A stretch of DNA of 64,000 nucleotides from an uncultured Thermomicrobia bacterium. Its GTDB lineage: Bacteria > Chloroflexota > Chloroflexia > Thermomicrobiales > JALYUS01. The stretch covers positions 1 to 64,000 of the forward strand of contig CALBSO010000113.1 in the NCBI GenBank assembly GCA_937968015.1. Reading direction: 5' to 3'. Made by a program: the position numbers and the translations under genes. The stretch's first letter is position 1. The number at the start of each line of letters is the position of its first letter. A model generated the notes under the pieces. The model was not told the origin of the DNA and made no database searches. It saw only the letters and a list, made by a program, of their open reading frames with translations. Positions 1 to 7,735 of the stretch are shown here, piece by piece.

Positions 1-2
1 AG

Positions 3-665
3 GCGGAGCGCGATGCTGTCGAGGGGGTGCCTGTGGACAACCTGCCGCCACCGACGCGCGACGACGAGATCGAGCGATGGCAGCAGGACGACGCCCAAAT
101 CGCGGCGGGGTTGGACGACATCAAGCAGCGCGATCCGGCCTTCGATCAGGCGCACTTCGTTGACCGTGTCGAGACGGCCTACAATATCCTCAACCTCGCA
201 TGGGTCAAGGGTGATCTGTCGCCCGCACTCCCCTTCCTCAGCGAAGGCGAAGCGAGCCGGCTGACGATGCAACTGGAAGGCGATCGCGCCCTGAACCGGC
301 GCAACGTCATGGAGGATATGGTCATCAGCGGCGTGCGGATCGTGCATGTCGAGAAGAACAGCACCGGCGATGTGCTCACTGCCCGTATTGATGCCTCCGC
401 GGCCGACTACTACATTGATACGCGCACCGGCAAGGATATCGATGGCTGGCGCCACCCACGGCCCTACACCGAGTACTGGACATTCGCCCGCTCCGGCACG
501 GCAAAGACGACCAAGACGAGTTACCTGGACCGCGCCTGCCCGAACTGCGGCGCGCCCCTCGAACTCGGCAATATCTCCGTCTGCCAGTTCTGCGGCACGC
601 CGGTCGCCAGCACCGAGTACGACTGGGTGCTGATGACGATTGACCAGAAGTACACGAACGAGTAG
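3..665 (+). CDS. Tim44-like domain protein with C-terminal zinc ribbon (5' end outside window)
   Basis: The frame is open to the left edge, so the N-terminus lies outside the window; an internal GTG at 27 is possible but not convincing. The visible part has a helical-then-beta region (A-Y-N-I-L-N-L-A-W, then a V-R-I-V-H-V-E strand) typical of Tim44-like domains, which sense or bind membranes or partner proteins. A CPNCG...CQFCG zinc ribbon follows near the C-terminus. In bacteria such proteins are often membrane-anchored, but no membrane segment is visible here. The gene ends just before a large palindrome. Confidence 0.7.
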   Translation, partial: AERDAVEGVPVDNLPPPTRDDEIERWQQDDAQIAAGLDDIKQRDPAFDQAHFVDRVETAYNILNLAWVKGDLSPALPFLSEGEASRLTMQLEGDRALNRRNVMEDMVISGVRIVHVEKNSTGDVLTARIDASAADYYIDTRTGKDIDGWRHPRPYTEYWTFARSGTAKTTKTSYLDRACPNCGAPLELGNISVCQFCGTPVASTEYDWVLMTIDQKYTNE

Positions 666-674
666 GGGGTTCGA

Positions 675-719
675 GGTTCGAGGTTCGAGGTTTAGGGTAG
701 ATTCCTCGAACCTCGAACC
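675..719. repeat. Intergenic palindrome built from tandem TTCGAGG words
   Basis: Perfect 16-bp arms (675-690 and 704-719) separated by 13 bases. The left arm and its flank consist of repeated TTCGAGG. It lies between the zinc-ribbon gene and murA and could act as a terminator-like hairpin, though no T-run follows. It is one of several palindromes of the same style in the window. Confidence 0.8.
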
Positions 720-738
720 ACGCAAGGAGCGAAGACAT

Positions 739-2055
739 ATCGAAGCGCCGTATTACGAGATCGAGGGCGGTAAGCCCCTCAAAGGGCGGGTGCGCATCAG
801 CGGCGCGAAGAACGCGGCGACGAAGGAGATCGTCGCCAGCCTGCTGACGGACGAACCGGTCATCCTGCACAACGTCCCGCATATTGGCGACATCGCGGTC
901 ACGCTCGATGTCTGCCAGAGCGTCGGGCTGGCGTATGAGTGGGATTCCGTGCAGGGGAACACCGTGCGGCTGCACACCCCGGCGGTCGGGACGCCCGAAG
1001 TGCCGCTCGGCTTCAGCGGCCTGAACCGCATCCCAATCCTCCTCCTCGGGCCGCTCTTGCATCGCTACGGCAAGGCGGTCATCCCGATGCTCGGCGGGGA
1101 TGACATTGGCACGCGCCCGGTGGATTTCCACATCCGCGCCCTCGAACAACTCGGCGCGGAGATTGTCTTTCAGGAAGGCCGCTACTACGCTGTCGCGGAT
1201 CGCTTGCGCGGTGCAGTGATCGAGTTGCCGTACCCGAGCGTCGGCGCGACCGAGAACACCCTTTTCGCGGCAGTATTGGCGGAAGGGACGACGCTGATTA
1301 AGAACGCCGCCGTCGAGCCGGAGATCATGGATCAGGTGATGTTGCTGCAGAAGATGGGCGCGGTCATCTTCATGGATACCGACCGGACCATCGTCGTCGA
1401 GGGCGTGGAACGATTGAACGGCGCGGAGCACACGATCATCAACGACCGTATCGAGGCGGCCTCGTTCGCAATTGCCGGCATCATCACGGGCGGCGATGTG
1501 CTGGTCGAGGGGGCCGTGCAGGCCCATATGTTGACGTTTCTCAACAAACTGCGGCAGGTTGGCGCGGGGTTCGAGGTGAGGCCGGATGGGATTCGCTTCT
1601 TCTACCCGGCCTGCCCGCTAAAACCGATCGCGCTGGAGACCGATGTCCACCCTGGCTTCATGACCGACTGGCAGCAGCCCTTCGTCATGCTGATGACACA
1701 AGTAGATGGCCTCTCAGTCGTCCACGAGACAGTCTACGAAAGGCGGTTCGGATACACGGAGGAACTGGTGCGGATGGGCGCGGAAATCCAACTCTTCCGC
1801 CAGTGTCTCGGCGAGAAACCGTGCCGCTTCAAGAGCCGGGACTTCGCCCACAGTTGCGTCATCCGAGGCGCGACCCCACTACACGCCGCGGATATGACGA
1901 TCCCCGATCTCCGTGCCGGGTTCAGTTATCTGATTGCGGCAGCGGTCGCGCAAGGCACATCCCGGATCAGCGGCATCCGTTACGTCGAGCGCGGCTACGC
2001 GAATATCCTCCAGAAATTCCAGGAGTTGGATGCCAACATCCGCCTGTGTCAGTAG
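739..2055 (+). CDS. murA: UDP-N-acetylglucosamine 1-carboxyvinyltransferase (Asp-type MurA)
   Basis: First committed step of peptidoglycan synthesis: transfers enolpyruvate from PEP to UDP-GlcNAc in the cytoplasm. Family hallmarks are an N-terminal ISGAKNAATKE loop, a GGDDIGTRPVD active-site loop and a later HPGFMTDWQQP motif. The catalytic/fosfomycin-reactive Cys of the GGC loop (Cys115 in E. coli) is Asp here (about residue 121), as in mycobacterial and chlamydial enzymes. The expected N-terminus (x-EAPYYEIEGG) is reached with no ATG, GTG or TTG nearby. The best start is ATC at 739, 9 bases after AAGGAG (724-729); the next upstream in-frame start, at 640, would translate the palindrome. Length 438 residues, normal for MurA. 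Confidence 0.92.
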   Translation: MEAPYYEIEGGKPLKGRVRISGAKNAATKEIVASLLTDEPVILHNVPHIGDIAVTLDVCQSVGLAYEWDSVQGNTVRLHTPAVGTPEVPLGFSGLNRIPILLLGPLLHRYGKAVIPMLGGDDIGTRPVDFHIRALEQLGAEIVFQEGRYYAVADRLRGAVIELPYPSVGATENTLFAAVLAEGTTLIKNAAVEPEIMDQVMLLQKMGAVIFMDTDRTIVVEGVERLNGAEHTIINDRIEAASFAIAGIITGGDVLVEGAVQAHMLTFLNKLRQVGAGFEVRPDGIRFFYPACPLKPIALETDVHPGFMTDWQQPFVMLMTQVDGLSVVHETVYERRFGYTEELVRMGAEIQLFRQCLGEKPCRFKSRDFAHSCVIRGATPLHAADMTIPDLRAGFSYLIAAAVAQGTSRISGIRYVERGYANILQKFQELDANIRLCQ

Positions 2056-2094
2056 ACGGATGTCTGTGTTCTTTGCAAACTAAGCCAGGAGTTG

Positions 2095-2262
2095 GTGACA
2101 CATATTGATCGCACCGGGATTCCCCCTGCCTTTTGGTGAATGAGCCCCGCTTCTGGTGTGCCCAATGGCTCTGAAGGTTGTAATCCGCCACCCAGCAGTC
2201 ATGCACCGCAAGCAGTTCGGCCCACATCATCGCCTTGGCGAAGTCCCGATTGCCCCCTCTAG
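2095..2262 (-). pseudogene. Transposase/integrase C-terminal remnant
   Basis: On the minus strand this stretch encodes roughly W-A-E-L-L-A-V-H-D-C-W-V-A-D-Y-N followed by H-W-A-H-Q-K-R. That resembles the C-terminal part of DDE integrases/transposases (a W-V-x-x-Y-N ... H-W-A-H-R motif). There is no catalytic core and no start, and the frame degenerates on both sides, so I read it as a decayed insertion-sequence fragment. The rest of the murA-tet intergenic region shows nothing recognisable apart from the hairpin near 2404. Confidence 0.4.
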
Positions 2263-2403
2263 CGCCGCTGCGTGTCGTGCTGATAGAATGCGGGACGGTC
2301 TGGTTCCGCGGGTCGGGTGCGTGTCGTTTCGAGGCGCATGCCGAGGCGGGCCATCCGATTTCGACACCTTCGCACAATGCACGAGGAGAGTCCCATGCGG
2401 CAG

Positions 2404-2441
2404 TCGTTGAAGAGTCCAGCGGTCGGAAGTTTCTTCAACGG
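2404..2441 (+). promoter_or_regulatory. Hairpin abutting the tet ribosome binding site
   Basis: CGTTGAAGA (2405-2413) pairs perfectly with TCTTCAACG (2432-2440), with one GU pair added at each end. The 3' arm ends inside the GGGAG ribosome binding site (2440-2444) of the gene starting at 2453. A short reading frame beginning at ATG 2394 runs through the stem. The layout suggests translational or attenuation control, as is known for other ribosomal protection genes. No promoter was identified with confidence. Confidence 0.5.
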
Positions 2442-2452
2442 GAGTGTCGCGC

Positions 2453-4420
2453 ATGGCGATTGTCAATATCGGGATCCTGGCGCATGTAGACGCGGGTAAG
2501 ACGAGCCTCACGGAACGCATCCTCTTCGAGACCGGTGTCATCACATCGGTCGGCAGTGTCGACAAAGGCACGACACAGACCGACACCATGGAGTTGGAAC
2601 GAGCCCGCGGCATCACCATTCAATCCGCGGTTGTCTCGTTTCAACTGAACAAGCTCAAGGTCAATCTCATCGATACCCCCGGGCACGGAGACTTTGTCGC
2701 CGAGGTCGAGCGGTCGCTGCGCGTGCTCGATGGCGTCGTGCTGGTTGTCTCGTCCGTCGAGGGCGTGCAGCCCCAGACCCGTCGCCTCGCGCGGGCAATT
2801 CGCGCTGCTGATCTCCCGATGCTCATGTTCGTCAACAAGGTCGACCGACTCGGCGCACGCGGCGAGGCGCTCCTCGAGGACATTCGCCGCAAGCTGAATC
2901 TGCGCGTCGTGGCGATGAATGCCGCCACTGGGATCGGTGACCGGGCGGCGGTCGTCACATGGGATCGCGAAAGCCCGACCTGGCGAGATCCGGTGATAGA
3001 TCTCCTTGCTGAGACGAACGAGCGCGTGATCGAGGAATTCGATCGCACCAGTGGTGATCTGAGCGCCTCCTTCCTTGAGGCGGAGCTCCGGGCGCAGATC
3101 GCGGCGAGCACCATCGTTCCCGTCTTCTTCGGATCGGCGATCACCGGTGTTGGTGTTCCCGAACTCCTCGCCGGGATCGAGGAGTGGCTTCCAGCGGCCG
3201 AAGAAGCGCAGGATGCTCCGGCTGCCGGCACGGTTTTCAAGATCGCCCGCCGGGCTTCTGGGGAGAAACTTGTCTATGTTCGACTCTTCGCAGGCCGATT
3301 GGCGGTGCGGCAGCGCGTGGTGCTTCGACGTCACGACGCATTCGGCGCGATGGAGCAGATCGAGGAGCGCATTACCGGCATCGATCGCTTCGCATCGGGG
3401 ACTGCTGCACCGGCGGAAGCGGCGGGCGCCGGGGAAATCGCCGGCTTGCACGGGCTTCGGGCGGCGCGCATCGGCGATCGCATCGGCGCCGACGAAACAG
3501 GAGCCAGGGAGATCGCCCGTGTCTTTCCGGCGCCGGCACTGGAAAGCGTCGTGCGCCCGGTCGAGCCGGGCCAGATCACGCGGTTGCGCGCGGCGCTCGA
3601 TCAACTCGCGGAACAGGACCCGCTCATTTCGCTGCGCCAGCGCAACGATGAGGGGGAGATATCGATCCGTCTCTATGGCGAGGTTCAGAAGGAAGTCGTG
3701 ATGGAGACGCTGTCGCGGGACTATGGCGTCGACGTGACATTCGGACCAAGCCGGACGATTTGCATCGAGCGTCCGGTTGGCACGGGCGAGGATGCCGAGA
3801 TCATTTTTGAGGACGGGAATCCATTCTATGCGACGGTCGGATTTCGCGTCGAGCCAGCCGAGCGCAGGAGCGGCATTCGCTATGTTCGCGAGCTGGGCGC
3901 ATTGCCGCTCGCGTTCTACCGTGCCATCGAGGAGACGGTGTACGAGACGTTCACACAAGGATTGTATGGCTGGGAGGTGACCGACTGTATCGTCACGCTC
4001 ACCCATGCGGGATTTAACTCGGTGTTGAGTACCGCCGGGGACTTCCGTAAACTCACCCCGCTCGTGCTGATGCAGGCGCTGCTCGTTGCCGGCACCGAGA
4101 TCTGCGAGCCGGTCGAAGAGTTCGATCTCGAAATTCCGGAGGATACGTTTGGCGCGGTCTCTGGAGCATTGGTGAATGCGCGCGCGACGATGCGAAACGC
4201 GTTTCGTGACGGCTCATCGTACCGCATCATCTGTGAGATCCCAACCGCGGAACTGCGCGCCGTCGAACAACAGCTGCCGGCGCTGACTCGCGGCGATGGA
4301 AGTTGGGTGTCGAGCTTTGCGGGGCATGTTCCGGTGACCGGTGATGCGCCAATCAGAGCGCGCATCGGTCCGAAGCCGCTCAACCGCGCGCACTATCTGG
4401 CCGAAGTCGCGCGGTCGTAG
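2453..4420 (+). CDS. Tet(M)/OtrA-type tetracycline resistance ribosomal protection protein
   Basis: EF-G-like GTPase that releases tetracyclines from the ribosome. The P-loop AHVDAGKTSLTE is at residues 9-20, switch I contains GSVDKGTTQTD and RGITIQ, and the G3 motif is DTPGHGDF. The GVQPQTRRLARA stretch matches Tet(M)-type proteins (GVQAQTR) better than EF-G. NKVD provides G4. The downstream domains are complete; at 655 residues it is close to Tet(M) (639) and OtrA (663). ATG 2453 is chosen because of GGGAG 8 bases upstream. The gene stands alone, with no mobile element attached apart from a decayed transposase fragment upstream. It may be an intrinsic homologue rather than an acquired determinant. 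Confidence 0.88.
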   Translation: MAIVNIGILAHVDAGKTSLTERILFETGVITSVGSVDKGTTQTDTMELERARGITIQSAVVSFQLNKLKVNLIDTPGHGDFVAEVERSLRVLDGVVLVVSSVEGVQPQTRRLARAIRAADLPMLMFVNKVDRLGARGEALLEDIRRKLNLRVVAMNAATGIGDRAAVVTWDRESPTWRDPVIDLLAETNERVIEEFDRTSGDLSASFLEAELRAQIAASTIVPVFFGSAITGVGVPELLAGIEEWLPAAEEAQDAPAAGTVFKIARRASGEKLVYVRLFAGRLAVRQRVVLRRHDAFGAMEQIEERITGIDRFASGTAAPAEAAGAGEIAGLHGLRAARIGDRIGADETGAREIARVFPAPALESVVRPVEPGQITRLRAALDQLAEQDPLISLRQRNDEGEISIRLYGEVQKEVVMETLSRDYGVDVTFGPSRTICIERPVGTGEDAEIIFEDGNPFYATVGFRVEPAERRSGIRYVRELGALPLAFYRAIEETVYETFTQGLYGWEVTDCIVTLTHAGFNSVLSTAGDFRKLTPLVLMQALLVAGTEICEPVEEFDLEIPEDTFGAVSGALVNARATMRNAFRDGSSYRIICEIPTAELRAVEQQLPALTRGDGSWVSSFAGHVPVTGDAPIRARIGPKPLNRAHYLAEVARS

Positions 4421-4480
4421 GCCCCGGTTTCACGGCGTTGGCTTTGCCGAGATGTGTGGCGGGTACATCGTGTTGTCTGG

Positions 4481-4675
4481 TCAGTGGTACTTGACGATGC
4501 CGGGCGGTGGCCCAACGGTCGCGGTCGCGGCACAGGCGGCCTGCTGCTGCGGGTCATAGTACCCTCGGCATACGTCGGCTTTGTTGTGGGCAAGCGTTGC
4601 GGTACCGATCAAAAAGAGGATCGAAACGACGAGCAGCGCACCAAAAAGCCAGAGAACAAAACGCTTACCCTGCAT
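4481..4675 (-). CDS. Small single-pass membrane protein
   Basis: A 64-residue protein: basic MQGKR start, one strong hydrophobic segment (about residues 6-29), then a short exposed tail with two Cys residues and a Pro-rich end. GGAAGGG precedes the ATG on the minus strand. It lies downstream of the selenoprotein candidate on the same strand, separated by a palindrome, and runs convergently with the tet gene. I do not recognise the family. Confidence 0.5.
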   Translation of the reverse strand: MQGKRFVLWLFGALLVVSILFLIGTATLAHNKADVCRGYYDPQQQAACAATATVGPPPGIVKYH

Positions 4676-4695
4676 CGCGGTTACCCTTCCGCCAG

Positions 4696-4744
4696 CGAGT
4701 AACGAGTAACGAGTAGGAGCAATTCCCTCGTTACTCGTTACTCG
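4696..4744. repeat. Intergenic palindrome built from tandem CGAGTAA words
   Basis: Perfect 18-bp arms (4696-4713 and 4727-4744) around a 13-base loop, both made of repeated CGAGTAA units. It lies between two minus-strand genes and could form a strong hairpin in their transcript. Confidence 0.85.
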
Positions 4745-4754
4745 TTACTCCCGT

Positions 4755-5006
4755 TTACGCATCGACCATCTCGCCGACCTGCTTAATGATGACCTCTTCG
4801 TCCGGGAACTGATTCGTCTCCTTCTTGGAGTGAATGAGCGATCCGTTCACCGCGATCTCGAAAACGCCGCCCGAAGAGGGCACGAACGTCAACGCGCTGA
4901 TCTTGTTCGTGTAATCGTGGAGCAGTGTGTCCGCCAAACTGACGGCCCGATCGAGGTACCCTCAGGCGGTGCAGTATTCGATGGAAATCTTCGTCTCCGT
5001 CGCCAT
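4755..5006 (-). CDS. SelW-like Rdx-family selenoprotein (in-frame TGA read as Sec)
   Basis: From ATG 5006 the frame reads M-A-T-E-T-K-I-S-I-E-Y-C-T-A, then TGA (4964-4962), then G-Y-L-D-R-A-V-S-L-A-D and continues 68 more residues to a TAA. This is a complete SelT/SelW/SelH (Rdx) thioredoxin-like protein of 83 residues, with the TGA exactly at the second redox position of the C-x-x-C/U motif. Downstream are the expected SALTFVPSSGGVFEI and D-E-E-V-I-I-K core. AAGGAG sits 9 bases before the ATG. A SECIS-like hairpin begins 16 bases after the TGA. Sequence conservation on both sides of the TGA argues against a pseudogene. No selA, selB or selC is in the window, so the decoding machinery is inferred. 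Confidence 0.85.
4931..4945 (-). promoter_or_regulatory. Candidate bacterial SECIS hairpin
   Basis: On the minus strand CCGTC-AGTTT-GGCGG folds into a 5-bp stem (one GU) with an AGUUU apical loop. It starts 16 bases after the TGA, within the window known for SelB-dependent SECIS elements, and has a G in the upper loop. It overlaps coding sequence, as bacterial SECIS elements do. Confidence 0.55.
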
Positions 5007-5119
5007 GTATCACGTCTCCTTACCACATCAAACGGCCACACAGGCGACGGCGCATCTTCCGCGCCAACGCGTAATTGGCAGTGTACCACGAAAAAGACCG
5101 CGCCTTAACTATTACGTGG

Positions 5120-6385
5120 TCACACGGATTCCGCCGTTTGTGATGTATTTGGCCGGCTCAACGCGCGGAATACGGGGTTGAGGATGACCCACACCAGCAC
5201 CACGGAGGCGATGGCGTTGACAGCGATAATAGTTCGCGCAAGCCCTATACCATCGAGTAGGAATCCGGTGGAAAAGAGCGCGAGCGGATCGGCGATGGTG
5301 TTCAGCGCGATGATTGTGCCGATCACGCGTCCCCGCAAGGCCGCCGGGATGCGCTCCTGATAGATGGTGAGGATCAACGGGCTTCCCATGCCGCTCCCGA
5401 TTCCCACGAACATGAGCGCTATCAGCACGAACGGAAATGGCAGCGCTCCAACCAGCATCCACCGCGGGATGCCGCTGAGGAGAAATGACCCAATATAGAC
5501 CGCGCGACGGGAGCATCGCAGACCAATCGCGCCGTAGAGAAGCGTACCGAGGAGGGCCCCGGCCCCGACCCCGGAGAGCATCAACCCAAGGTCTACGGCG
5601 GTGCCGAACGACGCTCTCGCATAGACGGGTAGGATCACGGTGAAGAGCGCCGCCGCAAGGAAGTTCCCGAATGCCGAGCCAATGGCGAGTGAGACGATCA
5701 TGCGGTCGTGCCGCAGGAACCGCATGCCTTCATGCAGTTCGTCAATGTATCGGCGGACGCGTTTATTCGTCTCCCACACGGTCTTCGCTGGCGATCTTGG
5801 CACCGCCACGGCAATAATGACCGCCGAAACGCCGAATGTGGCAGCATCTAACCATAGGACATCGCTGGTCTCGGTCGTGGCGATAAGGAGGCCCGCCAGC
5901 GCCGGCCCGACGAGTTGCGCGAATGTTCGGATTGCCTGAAAGGCGGTGTTGGCGCGGTCCAATGGCATCGTGGCAAGCGCGGCCAGATCGGGGGTGAGGC
6001 TCTGCCGTGCCGTGTTCCCAGGTGTATTGAAGAATGTGCCGAGGAAGACGAGAACGAGAAGTTCCCAGAAGTCGAGTCCTCCTGTGCGATAGAGCAGCGG
6101 CACCGTCGCTGTCGTAATGCCGCTGGCGATATCCGCGCAAATACTTGTACGCCTGAAGCCGAATCGGTCCACGAGTGCGCCACCGAAGAAGGCGGCGACT
6201 ACGTAGGCGAGCGCCCCGGCTGCTCCGGTGATGCCGGTCCGAGCCGCGCTCCCCGTTGTCTGGAGGACGAACCACGGAACCGCCACCAATGTGAGCCGGC
6301 TGCCTGTGAGTGAGATAGCGGAGGCGCACAGAAGGGCGATAAGCGGTGTGCGATCAGGCGCCGCAACCGAGGCGGCATTAGCCAT
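5120..6385 (-). CDS. MFS transporter (EntS/MFS_3-like exporter)
   Basis: About 421 residues with the 12-helix pattern of the major facilitator superfamily. A short N-terminal tail leads to LIALLCASAISLTGSRLT (helix 1), a VDRFGFRR loop between helices 2 and 3, and an LRGRVIG loop in the second half. Its closest known type is the EntS/macrolide-efflux-like branch. The ATG at 6385 overlaps the TAA of the upstream sigma-factor gene (ATGGCTAA), implying translational coupling, so the exporter is probably co-expressed with that regulator. The substrate cannot be told from sequence. Confidence 0.85.
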   Translation of the reverse strand: MANAASVAAPDRTPLIALLCASAISLTGSRLTLVAVPWFVLQTTGSAARTGITGAAGALAYVVAAFFGGALVDRFGFRRTSICADIASGITTATVPLLYRTGGLDFWELLVLVFLGTFFNTPGNTARQSLTPDLAALATMPLDRANTAFQAIRTFAQLVGPALAGLLIATTETSDVLWLDAATFGVSAVIIAVAVPRSPAKTVWETNKRVRRYIDELHEGMRFLRHDRMIVSLAIGSAFGNFLAAALFTVILPVYARASFGTAVDLGLMLSGVGAGALLGTLLYGAIGLRCSRRAVYIGSFLLSGIPRWMLVGALPFPFVLIALMFVGIGSGMGSPLILTIYQERIPAALRGRVIGTIIALNTIADPLALFSTGFLLDGIGLARTIIAVNAIASVVLVWVILNPVFRALSRPNTSQTAESV

Positions 6386-7562
6386 ACTCGTGGATGTGGA
6401 GGACCGCGTAGGTATCACACGCGGAAATGATTTCGAGGTGCGCGCTGTCGGTCACGCTCTCGATGCGGGTCACGGCCGCAGCCTGGCCTTCTACTGCCAC
6501 CGGACGTTCCGGCTGCATCCGCATCCGGGAATGCTGCCGCCAGAACTGCTGCGTTTCCGGCAACGCGAGGATCAGGCCGGAGAAACTGAGTGTGGAAAAC
6601 CAGTTACAGCATGTGCAGAGCACGCGGAACCGCCAGTCCCCATGCAACCACGGTGAACCGGGCAGTGGCGCGCCGATCCGCAATGGATTGATCTGCCCGC
6701 AATGTGGGCAGGCAGCGATACGGTCTGCGAGGGCATCCCGGTAATATCGGTGTATCCACGCCTGCGTCCGCGAGAGCGCGGGTTTGAAGCCCTTCACACC
6801 ACCAAGAATGCGATCCGCGTCCCCGCGATTCGCATTGGAGATGACGTATCCGGGTTCGGCATTGGCGTTACACGCCGGGCACCGCAGCATCATTTCGGCG
6901 TGTAGACCACTGCGTGTGAAGCGGCCGACGAGGCGGCGTTGCCCACACATCGGGCACCAGATGCGCGTCTCCTGCCAGTCGTCCATCCGTGTGTTCGTGA
7001 GGCCATGGGCGGCGATGTCATCGGGAAAGTCTATTGCCAGGATGTGACGAAGGGCGAGCTTCCCCCGCTGGATGCGCACCTTCACCGCGCCCTCGCTCAT
7101 CCCCAATCGCGCCGCGATCTCCGCGTGCGGCGACTCCGCGATATATCGCGCGATCAGCACGGCACGCGTCACGGGCGGCAACAATGCCAGCGCGCGGTCC
7201 AGCAACCTCGCCAATTCGGTCCGTTCGAGTGCCATTTCGATGTCGAACCCATCTGCCGGTTCAGAGGGTAAGAGCGACCCATCGTCATCGTGAGGGAGTG
7301 GGCGGACCGTGGGGTGCATGAAGCGGTCGCGTGACCACCGTCGGCAGACATTGCGTGCGATGCCTGTGAGCCATTGGATACGCCGCTCGGGATCGCGCAG
7401 CGTGTGGCGATTGCGCCACGCCTCACTCAGCGTCTCCTGCGCGAGGTCTTCGGCGGCGTCGGGATTGCCCGTCAGTCGCGTGCAGAGCCGTACGAGCCGT
7501 AGTCGTTCGCCCGCAAGGACGGTCTCAGCATCAATGGATTCGCGGGGAATCGGTGCATCCAT
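6378..7562 (-). CDS. ECF-type sigma factor with fused C-terminal zinc ribbons
   Basis: Residues 1-180 form a standard ECF sigma factor: region 2 with DAAEDLAQETLSEAWR and QWLTGIARNVCRRW, and region 4 with LPPVTRAVLIARYIAESPHAEIA followed by the helix MSEGAVKVRIQRGK. The remaining ~210 residues are an extension with two zinc ribbons (Cys 203/206 with 228/231, and 285/288 with 316/319) and a C-terminal alpha-beta tail. The extension replaces the usual separate anti-sigma factor and may sense redox state, metal or ligand. The last codons overlap the start of the MFS gene. A large palindrome lies upstream. Confidence 0.82.
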   Translation of the reverse strand: MDAPIPRESIDAETVLAGERLRLVRLCTRLTGNPDAAEDLAQETLSEAWRNRHTLRDPERRIQWLTGIARNVCRRWSRDRFMHPTVRPLPHDDDGSLLPSEPADGFDIEMALERTELARLLDRALALLPPVTRAVLIARYIAESPHAEIAARLGMSEGAVKVRIQRGKLALRHILAIDFPDDIAAHGLTNTRMDDWQETRIWCPMCGQRRLVGRFTRSGLHAEMMLRCPACNANAEPGYVISNANRGDADRILGGVKGFKPALSRTQAWIHRYYRDALADRIAACPHCGQINPLRIGAPLPGSPWLHGDWRFRVLCTCCNWFSTLSFSGLILALPETQQFWRQHSRMRMQPERPVAVEGQAAAVTRIESVTDSAHLEIISACDTYAVLHIHEYG

Positions 7563-7597
7563 CGGGTCTTCTCACTCATTTCTCTCAGCACGACATC

Positions 7598-7639
7598 GTG
7601 TTACCTTCCATGTCGCGCGCGATACATGAAAGGTAACAC
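7598..7639. promoter_or_regulatory. Long imperfect palindrome upstream of the sigma-factor gene
   Basis: Arms 7598-7613 and 7624-7639 pair over 16 positions with one mismatch, around a CG-rich loop. It lies 36 bases upstream of the ECF start codon and just outside the transposon's left end. On the plus strand a GTTTTT run follows, so it could be a terminator in that direction. Its position also fits an operator or 5' leader for the sigma gene. Confidence 0.45.
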
Positions 7640-7650
7640 GGTTTTTGGAT

Positions 7651-7676
7651 TGGCGACTATGTACTTGACAAACCCA
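7651..7676 (+). repeat. Left terminal inverted repeat of the transposon
   Basis: A 26-bp sequence beginning TGGCGACTATG, perfectly inverted at 10195-10220. It contains the TTGACA -35 box of the transposase promoter. Confidence 0.9.
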
Positions 7677-7693
7677 CATTCATCGCGTACAAT
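7665..7693 (+). promoter_or_regulatory. Transposase promoter
   Basis: TTGACA (7665-7670), a 17-base spacer and TACAAT (7688-7693): a near-consensus sigma-70 promoter pointing into the element, with its -35 box inside the terminal repeat. Confidence 0.8.
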
Positions 7694-7720
7694 GAGTACA
7701 GTTGAAACGGATTGTACTCA
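7693..7720 (+). promoter_or_regulatory. Inverted repeat in the transposase leader
   Basis: TGAGTACA (7693-7700) and TGTACTCA (7713-7720) are perfect 8-bp inverted repeats around the predicted transcription start, just before the AAGG ribosome binding site. This could be an operator or a leader hairpin limiting transposase synthesis. Confidence 0.45.
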
Positions 7721-7735
7721 ACAAGGCGGTACGCG

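Noticed and set aside
376..1527. Long minus-strand frame over murA
   Set aside because: Antisense shadow caused by high GC; no family motifs, while the plus strand gives a clear MurA.
2435..4006. 523-codon minus-strand frame over the tet gene
   Set aside because: Low-complexity Arg/Asp-rich translation without motifs; opposite to a strong GTPase match.
4962..4964. TGA as a nonsense mutation in a broken SelW gene
   Set aside because: Position, intact flanking sequence and the following hairpin fit selenocysteine better than random inactivation.
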